Source: Oscillospiraceae bacterium
GTDB lineage: Bacteria; Bacillota_A; Clostridia; Oscillospirales; Oscillospiraceae
Assembly: GCA_015067895.1 (NCBI GenBank)
Contig: SVLP01000045.1
Location: 1 to 16,792, forward strand
Length of the DNA stretch: 16,792 nt
Reading direction: 5' to 3'
Positions 1-6,556 of this stretch are shown here, piece after piece. The notes beneath the pieces are model-generated. The model did not search any database. It was not told the origin of the DNA and saw only the letters and a program-made list of their open reading frames with translations. How positions within the stretch are numbered: the stretch's first letter is position 1; each line of letters opens with the position of its first letter. The translations under genes and the position numbers were made by a program.

Positions 1-94
1 CCTTGAACTTTTCCACAAGTGCTGCGATGCCCTCCTCGCCCAGGGTGGGGTCGATGATGTAGAGCACCTCATACTTACCGGTGATCTTAGCCAT
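1..94 (-). CDS. rpsF: 30S ribosomal protein S6 (bS6), 5' part only
   Basis: Only the first 31 codons are inside the window; the gene runs off the left edge. The translation begins MAKITGKYEVLYIIDPTLGE and continues to ALVEKFK, which matches the first beta strand and helix of bS6. S6 binds the platform of the 30S subunit together with S18. The start is fixed by an AGGAGGTGC ribosome binding site at 102-110. A sigma-70-type promoter and a short structured leader lie upstream. The usual partners ssb and rpsR would be expected beyond the left edge; this is inferred from family context and not seen. Confidence 0.9.
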   Translation of the reverse strand, partial: MAKITGKYEVLYIIDPTLGEEGIAALVEKFK

Positions 95-168
95 GTTGTT
101 TGCACCTCCTTATGGTCTTGATGGCCCCCGGTCGCGCCGGGAGCAAAGAGTCGTCCGCGTTCGCAGAC
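95..168 (-). promoter_or_regulatory. rpsF leader with small GC hairpin, possible S6:S18 autoregulatory site
   Basis: The predicted transcript has about 74 nt between its likely start and the rpsF ATG. Positions 127-141 form a hairpin with a CCCGG/CCGGG stem and a 5-nt loop, just upstream of the ribosome binding site. rpsF leaders in many bacteria carry an RNA motif bound by the S6:S18 pair, with a conserved CCG. The hairpin is seen; its role is inferred and the full consensus could not be checked. Confidence 0.35.
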
Positions 169-174
169 CAGTCT

Positions 175-202
175 ATTATAGCAGATTTTGTTCGTTTGTC
201 AA
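175..202 (-). promoter_or_regulatory. sigma-70-type promoter for rpsF
   Basis: Reading leftwards, TTGACA (197-202) is followed by a 16-bp spacer and TATAAT (175-180). Both hexamers are perfect consensus. It points at rpsF, with a likely transcript start near 168. Confidence 0.8.
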
Positions 203-276
203 CCATTTTTGTGATAAAAATCCGGTGGTTTGGTACGAGGTTCCTTGTGTATCTTGTCTTTTTCTGCCGCACCAAC

Positions 277-417
277 GTAGGGAACGGTCATGACCGTTCC
301 GCGGTACGACCTGTCCAGTCGGAACGATGTCCGGCGAATTCGCACCATTGTGCCCCGTCGCCCAGGTGCATCGATCCGGTAAGTGCCTGCTGCGGAACGG
401 CCATAGCCGTTCCCTAC
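277..417. repeat. Family A inverted-repeat element, copy 1 (141 bp)
   Basis: The ends are inverted repeats beginning GTAGGGAACGG (277-302 against 392-417). Each end is itself a hairpin: the left core GGAACGGTCATGACCGTTCC is a perfect palindrome, and the right core keeps GGAACGGC/GCCGTTCC arms around CATA. Interior words such as CGCGGTAC and GGCGAAT recur in the copy at 9997-10130. It encodes no protein and resembles a MITE or REP-like element. It sits between the rpsF promoter and the MerR-type gene promoter. Confidence 0.75.
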
Positions 418-433
418 AGAGTTTTTTTGCTTC

Positions 434-490
434 TTCCCTTGGGAATTTTGAAAAAACTATTGACAATTCCCCTGGGGCAGAGTGTAAAAT
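434..490 (+). promoter_or_regulatory. MerR-type promoter with 19-bp spacer and operator-like dyads
   Basis: TTGACA (460-465) and TAAAAT (485-490) are separated by 19 bp instead of 17. The spacer carries a CCCC-T-GGGG dyad at 469-477. A second dyad, TTCCCTTGGGAA, lies just upstream at 434-445. MerR-family activators bind dyads inside over-long spacers and untwist the DNA so that polymerase can use the promoter. The regulator starting at 525 probably acts on its own promoter. Binding is inferred. Confidence 0.75.
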
Positions 491-524
491 TCGGGTACAA
501 ACCAAAAACAAGGAGGAGAAAACC

Positions 525-1556
525 ATGAAAATCGGAGAAGTGGCAAAGCGCACGGGCCTGACCGAGAAGGCCATCCGGGTCTATGTGGACAACGGTCTGG
601 TGACCCCCACCATCGAGCAGACTACCCACCGCAACTCCTACGACTTCACCGAGGCCAACGTCCGGGAGCTGGATAAGATCTCCATCTTCCGCAAGGCGGG
701 CTTCAGCATCTTTGAGATCTCGGTGATCCAGCGGGAGCCCCACCGGCTGCCGGAGCTGATCCGTACCAAGCGGGAGAGCCTGGAGATCGAGGTGGAGTTC
801 CGGGAGCGGGTGCAGGAGGTGCTGAACCGGCTGGACGTGGAGGAGATGGGAAACCCTAAGAAGCTGGCCGAAGCCCTGCGGCCGGCGGTGGAGGAGCGGA
901 AGCTGACGACGGACAAGGGCTCCCGCCGGTGGAAATTCGTCGTCATCAGCGTGCTGGGCATCATCGGTACGGTGCTGTGGCTGCACTATGTGGGCATTAC
1001 CCTGGGCATCGGCTTCTGGAAGGTTCCCTGGGCCAACATCGGCTTCGTGGGCGGCCTGCTGATGCTGTGGGTCAGCTTTTTCCCCGGCATCATGGCCATC
1101 CGCTATGGCACCTGCACCCGCCGGGCGAAGAAGATGAAGGGTCAGACCACCGGCAAGGTGCTGGCTGTCCTGGAGGAGCACGGCTTCGACGGCCGCTTCG
1201 CCCGGGCGGGCATGGGCAGCGCGGGCACCCGGGAGCCCGGCATCGGCGGCAGCTGGCAGTGGCGGTTCATGATCTGGAACGAGATCCGCTACGACTGCTG
1301 GTTCCCCGTCTACCAGTTCCTCACCGCCGACGGCAAGACCGTCACCGCCTCCTGCCCCTACGGTGCCTTCCGGGGCGATTACCAGGAGGGCGATGTGGTG
1401 CAGCTGGGCTACGACCCCAAGGAGCCCTGGTACGTATACCCCCACGAGGGCAAGTGGCTGACGAAGAAGGCCGTTATCTACGCCATCATGACGGCAGTCC
1501 TGATCGCCGTCGGCGCGGTGCTGGTTGCCCTGTGCGGGCCTTCGGTCATCTTATAA
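525..1556 (+). CDS. Membrane-anchored MerR-family regulator with DUF3592-like domain
   Basis: This 343-residue protein starts at an ATG preceded by AGGAGGA (511-517). An in-frame upstream extension exists but lacks that site and would run through the promoter. Residues 1-70 are a typical MerR winged helix (MKIGEVAKRTGLTEKAIRVY, then an FRKAGFSI stretch), and residues 75-108 look like the dimerisation helix. Two hydrophobic segments follow (about 137-162 and 170-194), then a basic stretch RRAKKMKG, a domain at about 208-305 resembling DUF3592 (GKVLAVLEEHG; VYQFLTADGKTVTASC; GDVVQLGYDPKEP), and a last membrane segment (317-337). By the positive-inside rule both the DNA-binding and DUF3592-like parts should be cytoplasmic. 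Most MerR proteins are soluble, so this is a membrane-tethered variant. The signal and regulon are unknown; the promoter suggests autoregulation. Confidence 0.85.
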   Translation: MKIGEVAKRTGLTEKAIRVYVDNGLVTPTIEQTTHRNSYDFTEANVRELDKISIFRKAGFSIFEISVIQREPHRLPELIRTKRESLEIEVEFRERVQEVLNRLDVEEMGNPKKLAEALRPAVEERKLTTDKGSRRWKFVVISVLGIIGTVLWLHYVGITLGIGFWKVPWANIGFVGGLLMLWVSFFPGIMAIRYGTCTRRAKKMKGQTTGKVLAVLEEHGFDGRFARAGMGSAGTREPGIGGSWQWRFMIWNEIRYDCWFPVYQFLTADGKTVTASCPYGAFRGDYQEGDVVQLGYDPKEPWYVYPHEGKWLTKKAVIYAIMTAVLIAVGAVLVALCGPSVIL

Positions 1557-1568
1557 GCACAAACAAAT

Positions 1569-1596
1569 GCGGCGCGGAGCTGATGCTCCGCGCCGC
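1569..1596 (+). terminator. Hairpin after the MerR-type gene
   Basis: GCGGCGCGGAGC and GCTCCGCGCCGC form a perfect 12-bp stem around the loop TGAT, 12 nt after the stop codon. There is no U-tract after it because a family B repeat begins immediately. It is a probable terminator, or the remains of one. Almost the same hairpin occurs on the other side of the repeat. Confidence 0.6.
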
Positions 1597-1796
1597 AGTC
1601 TGTCGGGAAAGGTAATCTTCTTGCCCCCCGCATTTATGAGGGGGGTGCCCGAAGGGCGGGGGGAGGCTGAATATTTGCAACGCAAATATTCAGAAAAGCC
1701 CGTTTTTCACAGAAAAACGGGCAGACCCCCTCCGACCTCGCTTCGCTCGGCCACCTCCCCCATAAATGGGGGAGGCAAGATTTTTTTCGACACACG
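1596..1796. repeat. Family B structured repeat, copy 1
   Basis: The ends are inverted repeats (CAGTCTGTCGGGAAAGG on the left; the reverse complement of the right end reads TGTCGAAAAAAATCTTGCC). Inside these, the CCCCCCGCATTTATGAGGGG stretch near 1624-1645 is mirrored by CTCCCCCATAAATGGGGG near 1755-1773. The interior holds perfect hairpins at 1667-1693 (CTGAATATTTGC stem) and 1698-1722 (GCCCGTTTTTC stem). No coding capacity is seen. It lies between two convergent genes. Confidence 0.75.
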
Positions 1797-1820
1797 GCGC
1801 GGAGCAGCAGCTCCGCGCCG
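1795..1820 (-). terminator. Hairpin after the metallophosphoesterase gene
   Basis: CGGCGCGGAGC/GCTCCGCGCCG forms a perfect 11-bp stem around AGCA, 5 nt beyond the stop codon of the leftward gene. The stem sequence is the same as that of the hairpin at 1569-1596 while the loop differs. The next T-rich stretch in the direction of transcription lies inside the family B repeat. Confidence 0.55.
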
Positions 1821-1825
1821 TTGGT

Positions 1826-2485
1826 TTATGTACCGAAGAAGTATTTGATCCGTTCCAAAATGTTCGGCTTCTTCCAGTTCCCGATCTCCCCGTCGGGAAG
1901 CTCCAGGACATATTTTTCGCAGACATTGATGACCTTCGTCCCGTGGTACTCCCGCTCCCGGGTGGGATCCGGGCCGTAGCGCAGGTGGACATGGCCGTGG
2001 AGGAGGTACCTCGGCTGGTACCGGTCGATGAGCTCCAGGAAGCTTTCAAAGCCCTGGTGGGCCCGGTCGTCGCCGTCGCCCACGCCAGCAGGGGGCGCGT
2101 GGGTCACCACGATGTCCACGCCGCCGTATTTGGCGATATCCCACCGGAGCTTCCGGATGCGCTTTCGCATCTCCCTCTCTGAATACTGGTGGTCGCCGGG
2201 CCGATACCACAGGCAGCCGCCCAGGCCCAGAATCCGCAGGCCCCGGTATTCGACGATCTTCCCGTCGATGCAGTCGCAGCCCTCGGGCTCGGTGACAGCG
2301 TAGCCGGTGTCGTGGTTGCCGTGGACATACAGCACAGGAGCCCGGGCCATGGTGACCACGAAGCTTAAGTATGCCGCCTTCAGGTCACCGGCAGAGAGGA
2401 TCAGGTCGTATTCGCGGAGCCGTCCGGGGACATAGTTGTCCCAGAAGATGGCCAGCTCTTCGTCCGAAAGGGCCAGTATTTTCAT
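1826..2485 (-). CDS. Calcineurin-like metallophosphoesterase
   Basis: This 219-residue protein shows the metallophosphoesterase motifs in order: D8 in ALSDEE, GD at 33-34, GNHD at 56-59, TH at 128-129 and GHVH at 164-167. The family's usual first motif DxH reads D-x-E here (E10 in place of His), which changes one predicted metal ligand. The substrate cannot be read from sequence; phosphodiesters or nucleotides are typical. The start is the ATG after an AGGAGGA site, and it overlaps the stop of the upstream ParB/BMP gene by 4 nt (ATGA), so the two are probably translationally coupled and may act together. No signal peptide is seen, so it should be cytoplasmic. Confidence 0.85.
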   Translation of the reverse strand: MKILALSDEELAIFWDNYVPGRLREYDLILSAGDLKAAYLSFVVTMARAPVLYVHGNHDTGYAVTEPEGCDCIDGKIVEYRGLRILGLGGCLWYRPGDHQYSEREMRKRIRKLRWDIAKYGGVDIVVTHAPPAGVGDGDDRAHQGFESFLELIDRYQPRYLLHGHVHLRYGPDPTREREYHGTKVINVCEKYVLELPDGEIGNWKKPNILERIKYFFGT

Positions 2486-4398
2486 GGCACATCCTCCTGG
2501 AACACGCCCAGCAGACTGACCGTGGCCCGGGACTCGGGGATGACCTCCTCCAGCGTGGGGATGTGGCCGATGACATTGTGGCAGAGCCAGTCCATACCCA
2601 TCAGCTCGTCGGGGGTCAATGGCCGGGAGCCGTCGGTGCGCTGGGTTCCCTTTTGATCCACGATGGGCCGCAGGAAGGGATCGATCAGCCCCTGGCGCAG
2701 GCCGCCCCGGAGCATTTCCGCCAGGTAACGAACACCCTCGGGCAGCTTGTCGGTCAGGGTCACATCGATGACACCGGCCTTGATGCCCCACCAGTAATTG
2801 ACGGCCTGGATGCTCTTGTCGCCGTCCCAGGAGCCGGAGCGGATGGCCTGGATCACGTGCTCATAGAATTTGCCCCAGCGCCAGACCGGGGAGCCCAGAG
2901 GGATGGACTTGCCCTCCTCGTTGTAGAAATAGGTGCCGTAGTCGGTGTAGATCCGATCCTCGTCGGGGGTGTCCCGGTTGGAGATGACCCGGATGCCGCT
3001 GTCGAAGAGCTCCTTGGTGGGGTTGCCCTTCAGGCACGACCACTTCAGCTCGATCTTCGCCCGGGGGTTGGTCAGCTGGGCACCCAGGGCGAAGGCGTTG
3101 ATGGCGGCGGGCTCGCCGTGGATGGGGTAGGTTCCCACGTAGCCGATCCGGTCGTTCTTCGCCATGGCACCGGCGATGGCACCGGTGATGAATTTCGCCT
3201 CGTAGACCCGGCAGTAGTAGGTGCGGACAGTGGAGTAGGGCATGTGCAGGGCACAGTTGAGGATGCGCACCTTGGGATACTGGACGGAGATCTTCAGGCT
3301 CGGCGCGATCAGCAGGGGGGTGGTGGTGAAGATCACATCCGCCCCGTCGGCGATGGCCTTCCGCAGCTGCTCCTCGCCCTTTTCCGGGGTGTCGGCTCCG
3401 AAATAGCTGCGGCAGGTGACGTTTTTGCCGAACTTCTCCTCCAGATATTTCCGGCCCGCCTCATGGCCCCGGGTCCAGGGGGAGGCGGCCGCCGTGCGGT
3501 GGTGGACGAAGGCCACGTCCAGATGATCCACACCGATGACCTTGGCCAGCAGCCGGGTGGGGTTGACGGTGGCGGAGGGGGGATCCGTCCGGACGGCGGG
3601 GGCCCGGAATTTCCGCGCCACGATGTTGTCCCAGGTCTTCTGGAGCTTTTCCTTCAGCTCGGACGCGCTGAATTTGCCCAGGTCGGTGTAGTCGTAGACC
3701 TCCAGGAACACCAGCAGCGCGTGCTCCGGGGACACATCCAGCTCATCGCCGCCCAGGGCGGTGAAGGCCTCCCGGAAGTACTGGAAGTAGGCTCGGAACC
3801 GGCGGACATCCTCGGTCTTCCACTTCTCGCCGAAGGGGATGCCCACCTCGTCACAGAGCCGGGTGAAGCAGCCGGGGGCGGTGAACTGGACATCGTACAT
3901 ACCGGTGCATTTGAAGAAATCCAAAAATTCCAGATAGGCCTTGTATCGCGGCTCGTCGCTGGGGGCGGGCATCACCCGGTGGACGATGCCGCTGATCCGG
4001 GGTGATTCGTAGTATTTCAGCACGCTGACCCGCTTGTTGCCCTCCTGGACATAGAAATTGCCGTAGTATTCATAGCAGACGATGGGGTCGCGGATGCCCT
4101 CGCTGAGATGGGCAGCGCACAGATCCACCCACTTTGTGGCGAATTCCGTCTCCCTGCCCAGCAGCGGCAGGAAATTGGGGGAGAAGGCGGAAATGCGGCC
4201 TGCGGTCTTGGTGCCCACGATCCGGTGGGCGGGGATCTCCACCAGACCCACATAGATGCTGCTGTCAGCCCCGTCACCCACGATCTGCTGCAGCACGGCG
4301 GGGTTCACGGGCTTGCCCTTGAGCTGGCACTCCCGGACTTCCTTCTGACCCAGCTTCAGCGCTTTGGTATATTCTTCCGTTGCTTCCTGACGACTCAT
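2482..4398 (-). CDS. Cytoplasmic ParB/sulfiredoxin-like domain fused to BMP (PnrA-like) nucleoside-binding domain
   Basis: The protein has 638 residues and starts MSRQEATEEY, with no signal peptide or lipobox. An AAAAGGAGG site precedes the ATG. Residues 50-145 resemble a ParB/Srx-type domain: VEIPAHRIVGTKTAGR, a DPIVCYEYYGNFYV strand, then EGNKRVSVLK (119-128), which sits where ParB/Srx proteins have their GxxR nucleotide-binding loop. Residues 150-285 are a helical linker of unknown kind. Residues 290-580 resemble the BMP family, whose founder PnrA is a purine nucleoside-binding lipoprotein: HLDVAFVHHRTAAA, GADVIFTTTP, YEAKFITGAIAGAMAK, RIGYVGTYPIHGEPAAINAF. BMP proteins are normally exported ABC-transporter receptors; this one appears intracellular and no transporter genes are adjacent. 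A sensing or regulatory role for nucleosides is inferred. Confidence 0.75.
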   Translation of the reverse strand: MSRQEATEEYTKALKLGQKEVRECQLKGKPVNPAVLQQIVGDGADSSIYVGLVEIPAHRIVGTKTAGRISAFSPNFLPLLGRETEFATKWVDLCAAHLSEGIRDPIVCYEYYGNFYVQEGNKRVSVLKYYESPRISGIVHRVMPAPSDEPRYKAYLEFLDFFKCTGMYDVQFTAPGCFTRLCDEVGIPFGEKWKTEDVRRFRAYFQYFREAFTALGGDELDVSPEHALLVFLEVYDYTDLGKFSASELKEKLQKTWDNIVARKFRAPAVRTDPPSATVNPTRLLAKVIGVDHLDVAFVHHRTAAASPWTRGHEAGRKYLEEKFGKNVTCRSYFGADTPEKGEEQLRKAIADGADVIFTTTPLLIAPSLKISVQYPKVRILNCALHMPYSTVRTYYCRVYEAKFITGAIAGAMAKNDRIGYVGTYPIHGEPAAINAFALGAQLTNPRAKIELKWSCLKGNPTKELFDSGIRVISNRDTPDEDRIYTDYGTYFYNEEGKSIPLGSPVWRWGKFYEHVIQAIRSGSWDGDKSIQAVNYWWGIKAGVIDVTLTDKLPEGVRYLAEMLRGGLRQGLIDPFLRPIVDQKGTQRTDGSRPLTPDELMGMDWLCHNVIGHIPTLEEVIPESRATVSLLGVFQEDVP

Positions 4399-4436
4399 AG
4401 GGGATTCCTCCTTTTGAACGTGGTGCAGATACCCAT

Positions 4437-4465
4437 ATTATACCGGCTTTGGCAAAGGATTGCAA
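4437..4465 (-). promoter_or_regulatory. Promoter for the ParB/BMP gene, overlapping the MocR stop codon
   Basis: Reading leftwards, TTGCAA (4460-4465), a 17-bp spacer and a perfect TATAAT (4437-4442). The -10 box overlaps the TAA stop of the MocR-type gene. It would give a transcript of the ParB/BMP and phosphoesterase genes independent of the upstream genes, and is a plausible target of the MocR-type regulator. Confidence 0.65.
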
Positions 4466-5856
4466 CTGTTGCGCAAAAGATCCGGGTCTCCGGCCAGCCG
4501 CGCCAGGGCGGCGGCAAGGGCCTCCTCCTGAAGACCCGAGTAGTTGATGACCAGGCATTTTTCCGCCCAGTCGGGCATGGGGCCCTCGTAGTAATCCCCC
4601 AGACAGCGGACGCGGATGCCCGCCCCGGCGCACAGCTGCACCAGCTCCCCGTCCGTCAAATCGGTATCGATGCGCAGGAGGAAATGGAGTCCTGCGTCCT
4701 GCTCCAGGATCGTGAACCGATCCGCGAAGGGACTGCTGTTCAGAAGCTCGATGACCCGGTTGCGGCGGGTGCGGTAGAATTTGCGCATCCGGTTGATGTG
4801 CTTCTCGAACCAGCCGCCGGACAGAAATCTCGCCAGGGTGTACTGCTCGAAGGAGGGCACGGTGCAGCTGTAGAAGCCCAGCTTCTCCCGGAACCGGTGC
4901 ATCAGCGCTGTGGGCAGGATCATGTAGCTGATGCGGATGGATGGGGCCAGGGTCTTGGAAAACGTATTCATATAGATGACCCGCCCCATGCGATCCATGG
5001 TCAGCAGGGCCGGGACGGGGTGGGCGTGGAAGCGGAACTCGGAGTCGTAGTCGTCCTCGATGATATACCGCTCGGGCCCGCTCTCCGCCCAGCTCAGCAG
5101 CTGCCGCCGCCGGGCGGCGGGGGTGACGATGCCCGTGGGGAAATGGTGGCTGGGAGAGCAGTGGAGCACCTGGGCATCCTCCAGACCGTCGGGGCGGACG
5201 CCCAGGATATCCATGGGCGCGCTGACGCATTCCACGCCGCCGGCGGCGTAGATCTGCCGGATCTTCCGGTAGCCGGGATCCTCTACGGCGTACCGCTTGT
5301 CCCGGCCCAGGAGCTGGATCAGCAGATTGTATAAAAAGTCCGTGCCCGCGCCGATGAGGATGTTCTCCGGATCCACCCGCATCCCCCGGAACTGGAGCAG
5401 GTGCTCCGCGATGGCGGTGCGCAGCTCCGGATACCCCTGGGGCGGCAGATGGGCCAGCAATTTATCGCCGTAGTCCAGCATCACCTGCCGCTGGAGCCGC
5501 ATCCAAACGGAGAAGGGAAAGCCCGTGGCCGGGGCATTGGCCGTCAGATCCAGTGCCCACTGGGGCGCAGCCTTTTCCACCGGCGCAGGGGTGTGGTGGT
5601 TGGGCCGGATGTGGTGGCCGCTCTCCACGAAGTAGCCCACCTTCTCCTCGGAGCGCAGATACCCCTCCGCCAGCAGCTGGGAGTAGGCACCCTCCACGGT
5701 GACCTTGCTGACCTCCAGATGGGCGGCCAGCGCCCGCTTGGAAGGCAGCTTCTCCCCCGCCGCCAGCTTGCCGGAGAGGATATCCTCCCGGATGCAGCGG
5801 TAGAGGGCTTCGTAGAGGGGTACGCCGGGGGCCTTTTTCAGCTCATAGGTCAGCAT
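4438..5856 (-). CDS. MocR/PdxR-type transcriptional regulator (GntR HTH plus aminotransferase domain)
   Basis: This 472-residue protein begins MLTYELKK and has a GntR winged helix at about 10-78 (GEKLPSKRALAAHLEVSKVT, then a GAYSQLLAEGYL helix). A type I aminotransferase fold fills about 100-460, with the motifs EDDYDSEF (267-274) and NTFSKTLAPSIRISY (297-311). K301 is the expected PLP-linking lysine and R308 the expected carboxylate-binding arginine. MocR proteins use PLP-bound compounds as effectors, often to control vitamin B6, GABA or amino-acid genes. The chosen ATG at 5856 overlaps the stop of the thiamine pyrophosphokinase gene by 7 nt, behind a G-rich GGGGGT stretch. A longer in-frame start lies inside that gene. 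The target is unknown; the ParB/BMP gene 39 nt downstream is the nearest candidate. Confidence 0.88.
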   Translation of the reverse strand: MLTYELKKAPGVPLYEALYRCIREDILSGKLAAGEKLPSKRALAAHLEVSKVTVEGAYSQLLAEGYLRSEEKVGYFVESGHHIRPNHHTPAPVEKAAPQWALDLTANAPATGFPFSVWMRLQRQVMLDYGDKLLAHLPPQGYPELRTAIAEHLLQFRGMRVDPENILIGAGTDFLYNLLIQLLGRDKRYAVEDPGYRKIRQIYAAGGVECVSAPMDILGVRPDGLEDAQVLHCSPSHHFPTGIVTPAARRRQLLSWAESGPERYIIEDDYDSEFRFHAHPVPALLTMDRMGRVIYMNTFSKTLAPSIRISYMILPTALMHRFREKLGFYSCTVPSFEQYTLARFLSGGWFEKHINRMRKFYRTRRNRVIELLNSSPFADRFTILEQDAGLHFLLRIDTDLTDGELVQLCAGAGIRVRCLGDYYEGPMPDWAEKCLVINYSGLQEEALAAALARLAGDPDLLRNSCNPLPKPV

Positions 5857-6482
5857 ACGCGTACCCCCAGACCGTTGCCCCGATCCCACAGAGCCAGCAC
5901 GAGCCCGTCGTGGACGGTGATCCGGGCGGCCCTGCCCACAAAATGGTTGCTGACGCCCAGGGGGAAGTCGGGGGTCAGGACGCCATGGTCAAGGGGATAT
6001 TGGAGTCCTTCGATGGTCACCTCCGCCGAGGCTCCCAGACAGAACAGGGACAAAATGCCCGTGGCCGTCTCCGGAAATTCGATGGATTCCCCGGAAAGCA
6101 CCGTGGCGATATAGTCCCGCCCGATCAGTGCGCCCCGGGCTCCGTGGGTGGCCAGGTAGGCCAACGTCTGGAAATTGGCCATGGTGTGATCCAGCCGGGG
6201 GCCGTCCATGGCCCCGTAGAACCAGAAGAACTCACACCCCCGCTCCAGCCCCAGCCGGACGGCCAGCATGGTGTCGGTGTCGTCCTTCTCCACCGGGAAG
6301 ACATGGGAATCCTCGGGCACATAGCCCAACGAGTCAAAATCCCCCAGGATCACATCGGGCCGCAGGCCCAGCGATTGCGTATGCCGCAGACCGCCGTCGG
6401 CGGCGATGGTCAGGGCATCTTCAGGAATGGGGGCAAGAAGTCCGTCAAATTCGGCGGCGCAGAAAATAACGCAGGTTTTCAT
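5850..6482 (-). CDS. thiN: Thiamine pyrophosphokinase
   Basis: The 210-residue product has the family's motifs in order: ADGGLRH (28-34), DVILGDFDS (43-51), DDTD (67-70) and GPRLDHTMAN (94-103). The enzyme moves pyrophosphate from ATP to thiamine to make the cofactor thiamine diphosphate in the cytoplasm. The ATG at 6482 is preferred because MKTCVIFCAA starts the first strand directly; an ATG at 6488 is an alternative, and neither has a strong ribosome binding site (only GGTTGGTG upstream). It heads a leftward cluster with the MocR-type regulator, which it overlaps by 7 nt. No thiamine riboswitch is seen upstream. Confidence 0.88.
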   Translation of the reverse strand: MKTCVIFCAAEFDGLLAPIPEDALTIAADGGLRHTQSLGLRPDVILGDFDSLGYVPEDSHVFPVEKDDTDTMLAVRLGLERGCEFFWFYGAMDGPRLDHTMANFQTLAYLATHGARGALIGRDYIATVLSGESIEFPETATGILSLFCLGASAEVTIEGLQYPLDHGVLTPDFPLGVSNHFVGRAARITVHDGLVLALWDRGNGLGVRVC

Positions 6483-6503
6483 AAACATCACCAACCATTG
6501 CGA

Positions 6504-6556
6504 ATTATTAATTACAAATTAAGGAGAACCAATTTGTAATTCGTAATTTGTAATTG
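6504..6556. repeat. AT-rich short repeats upstream of thiN
   Basis: ATTACAAATT (6511-6520) is the inverse of AATTTGTAAT at 6531-6540, which is repeated directly at 6545-6554. This is a low-complexity repeat of a kind common in gut Clostridia. The thiN promoter should lie here or just upstream, but no clear consensus pair was found. Confidence 0.55.

Noticed and set aside
327..524. Upstream extension of the MerR-type protein
   Set aside because: It would run through family A copy 1 and the promoter; the MerR fold starts exactly at the ATG at 525 behind a strong ribosome binding site.
1596..1796. Family B repeat as a small protein gene
   Set aside because: Open frames across it are explained by inverted repeats, differ between copies and have no ribosome binding site.
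2371..4005. Long open frame (+) opposite the ParB/BMP gene
   Set aside because: It mirrors a well-supported leftward gene in GC-rich DNA, has a repetitive G/V/D/L-rich composition, no family motifs and no ribosome binding site.
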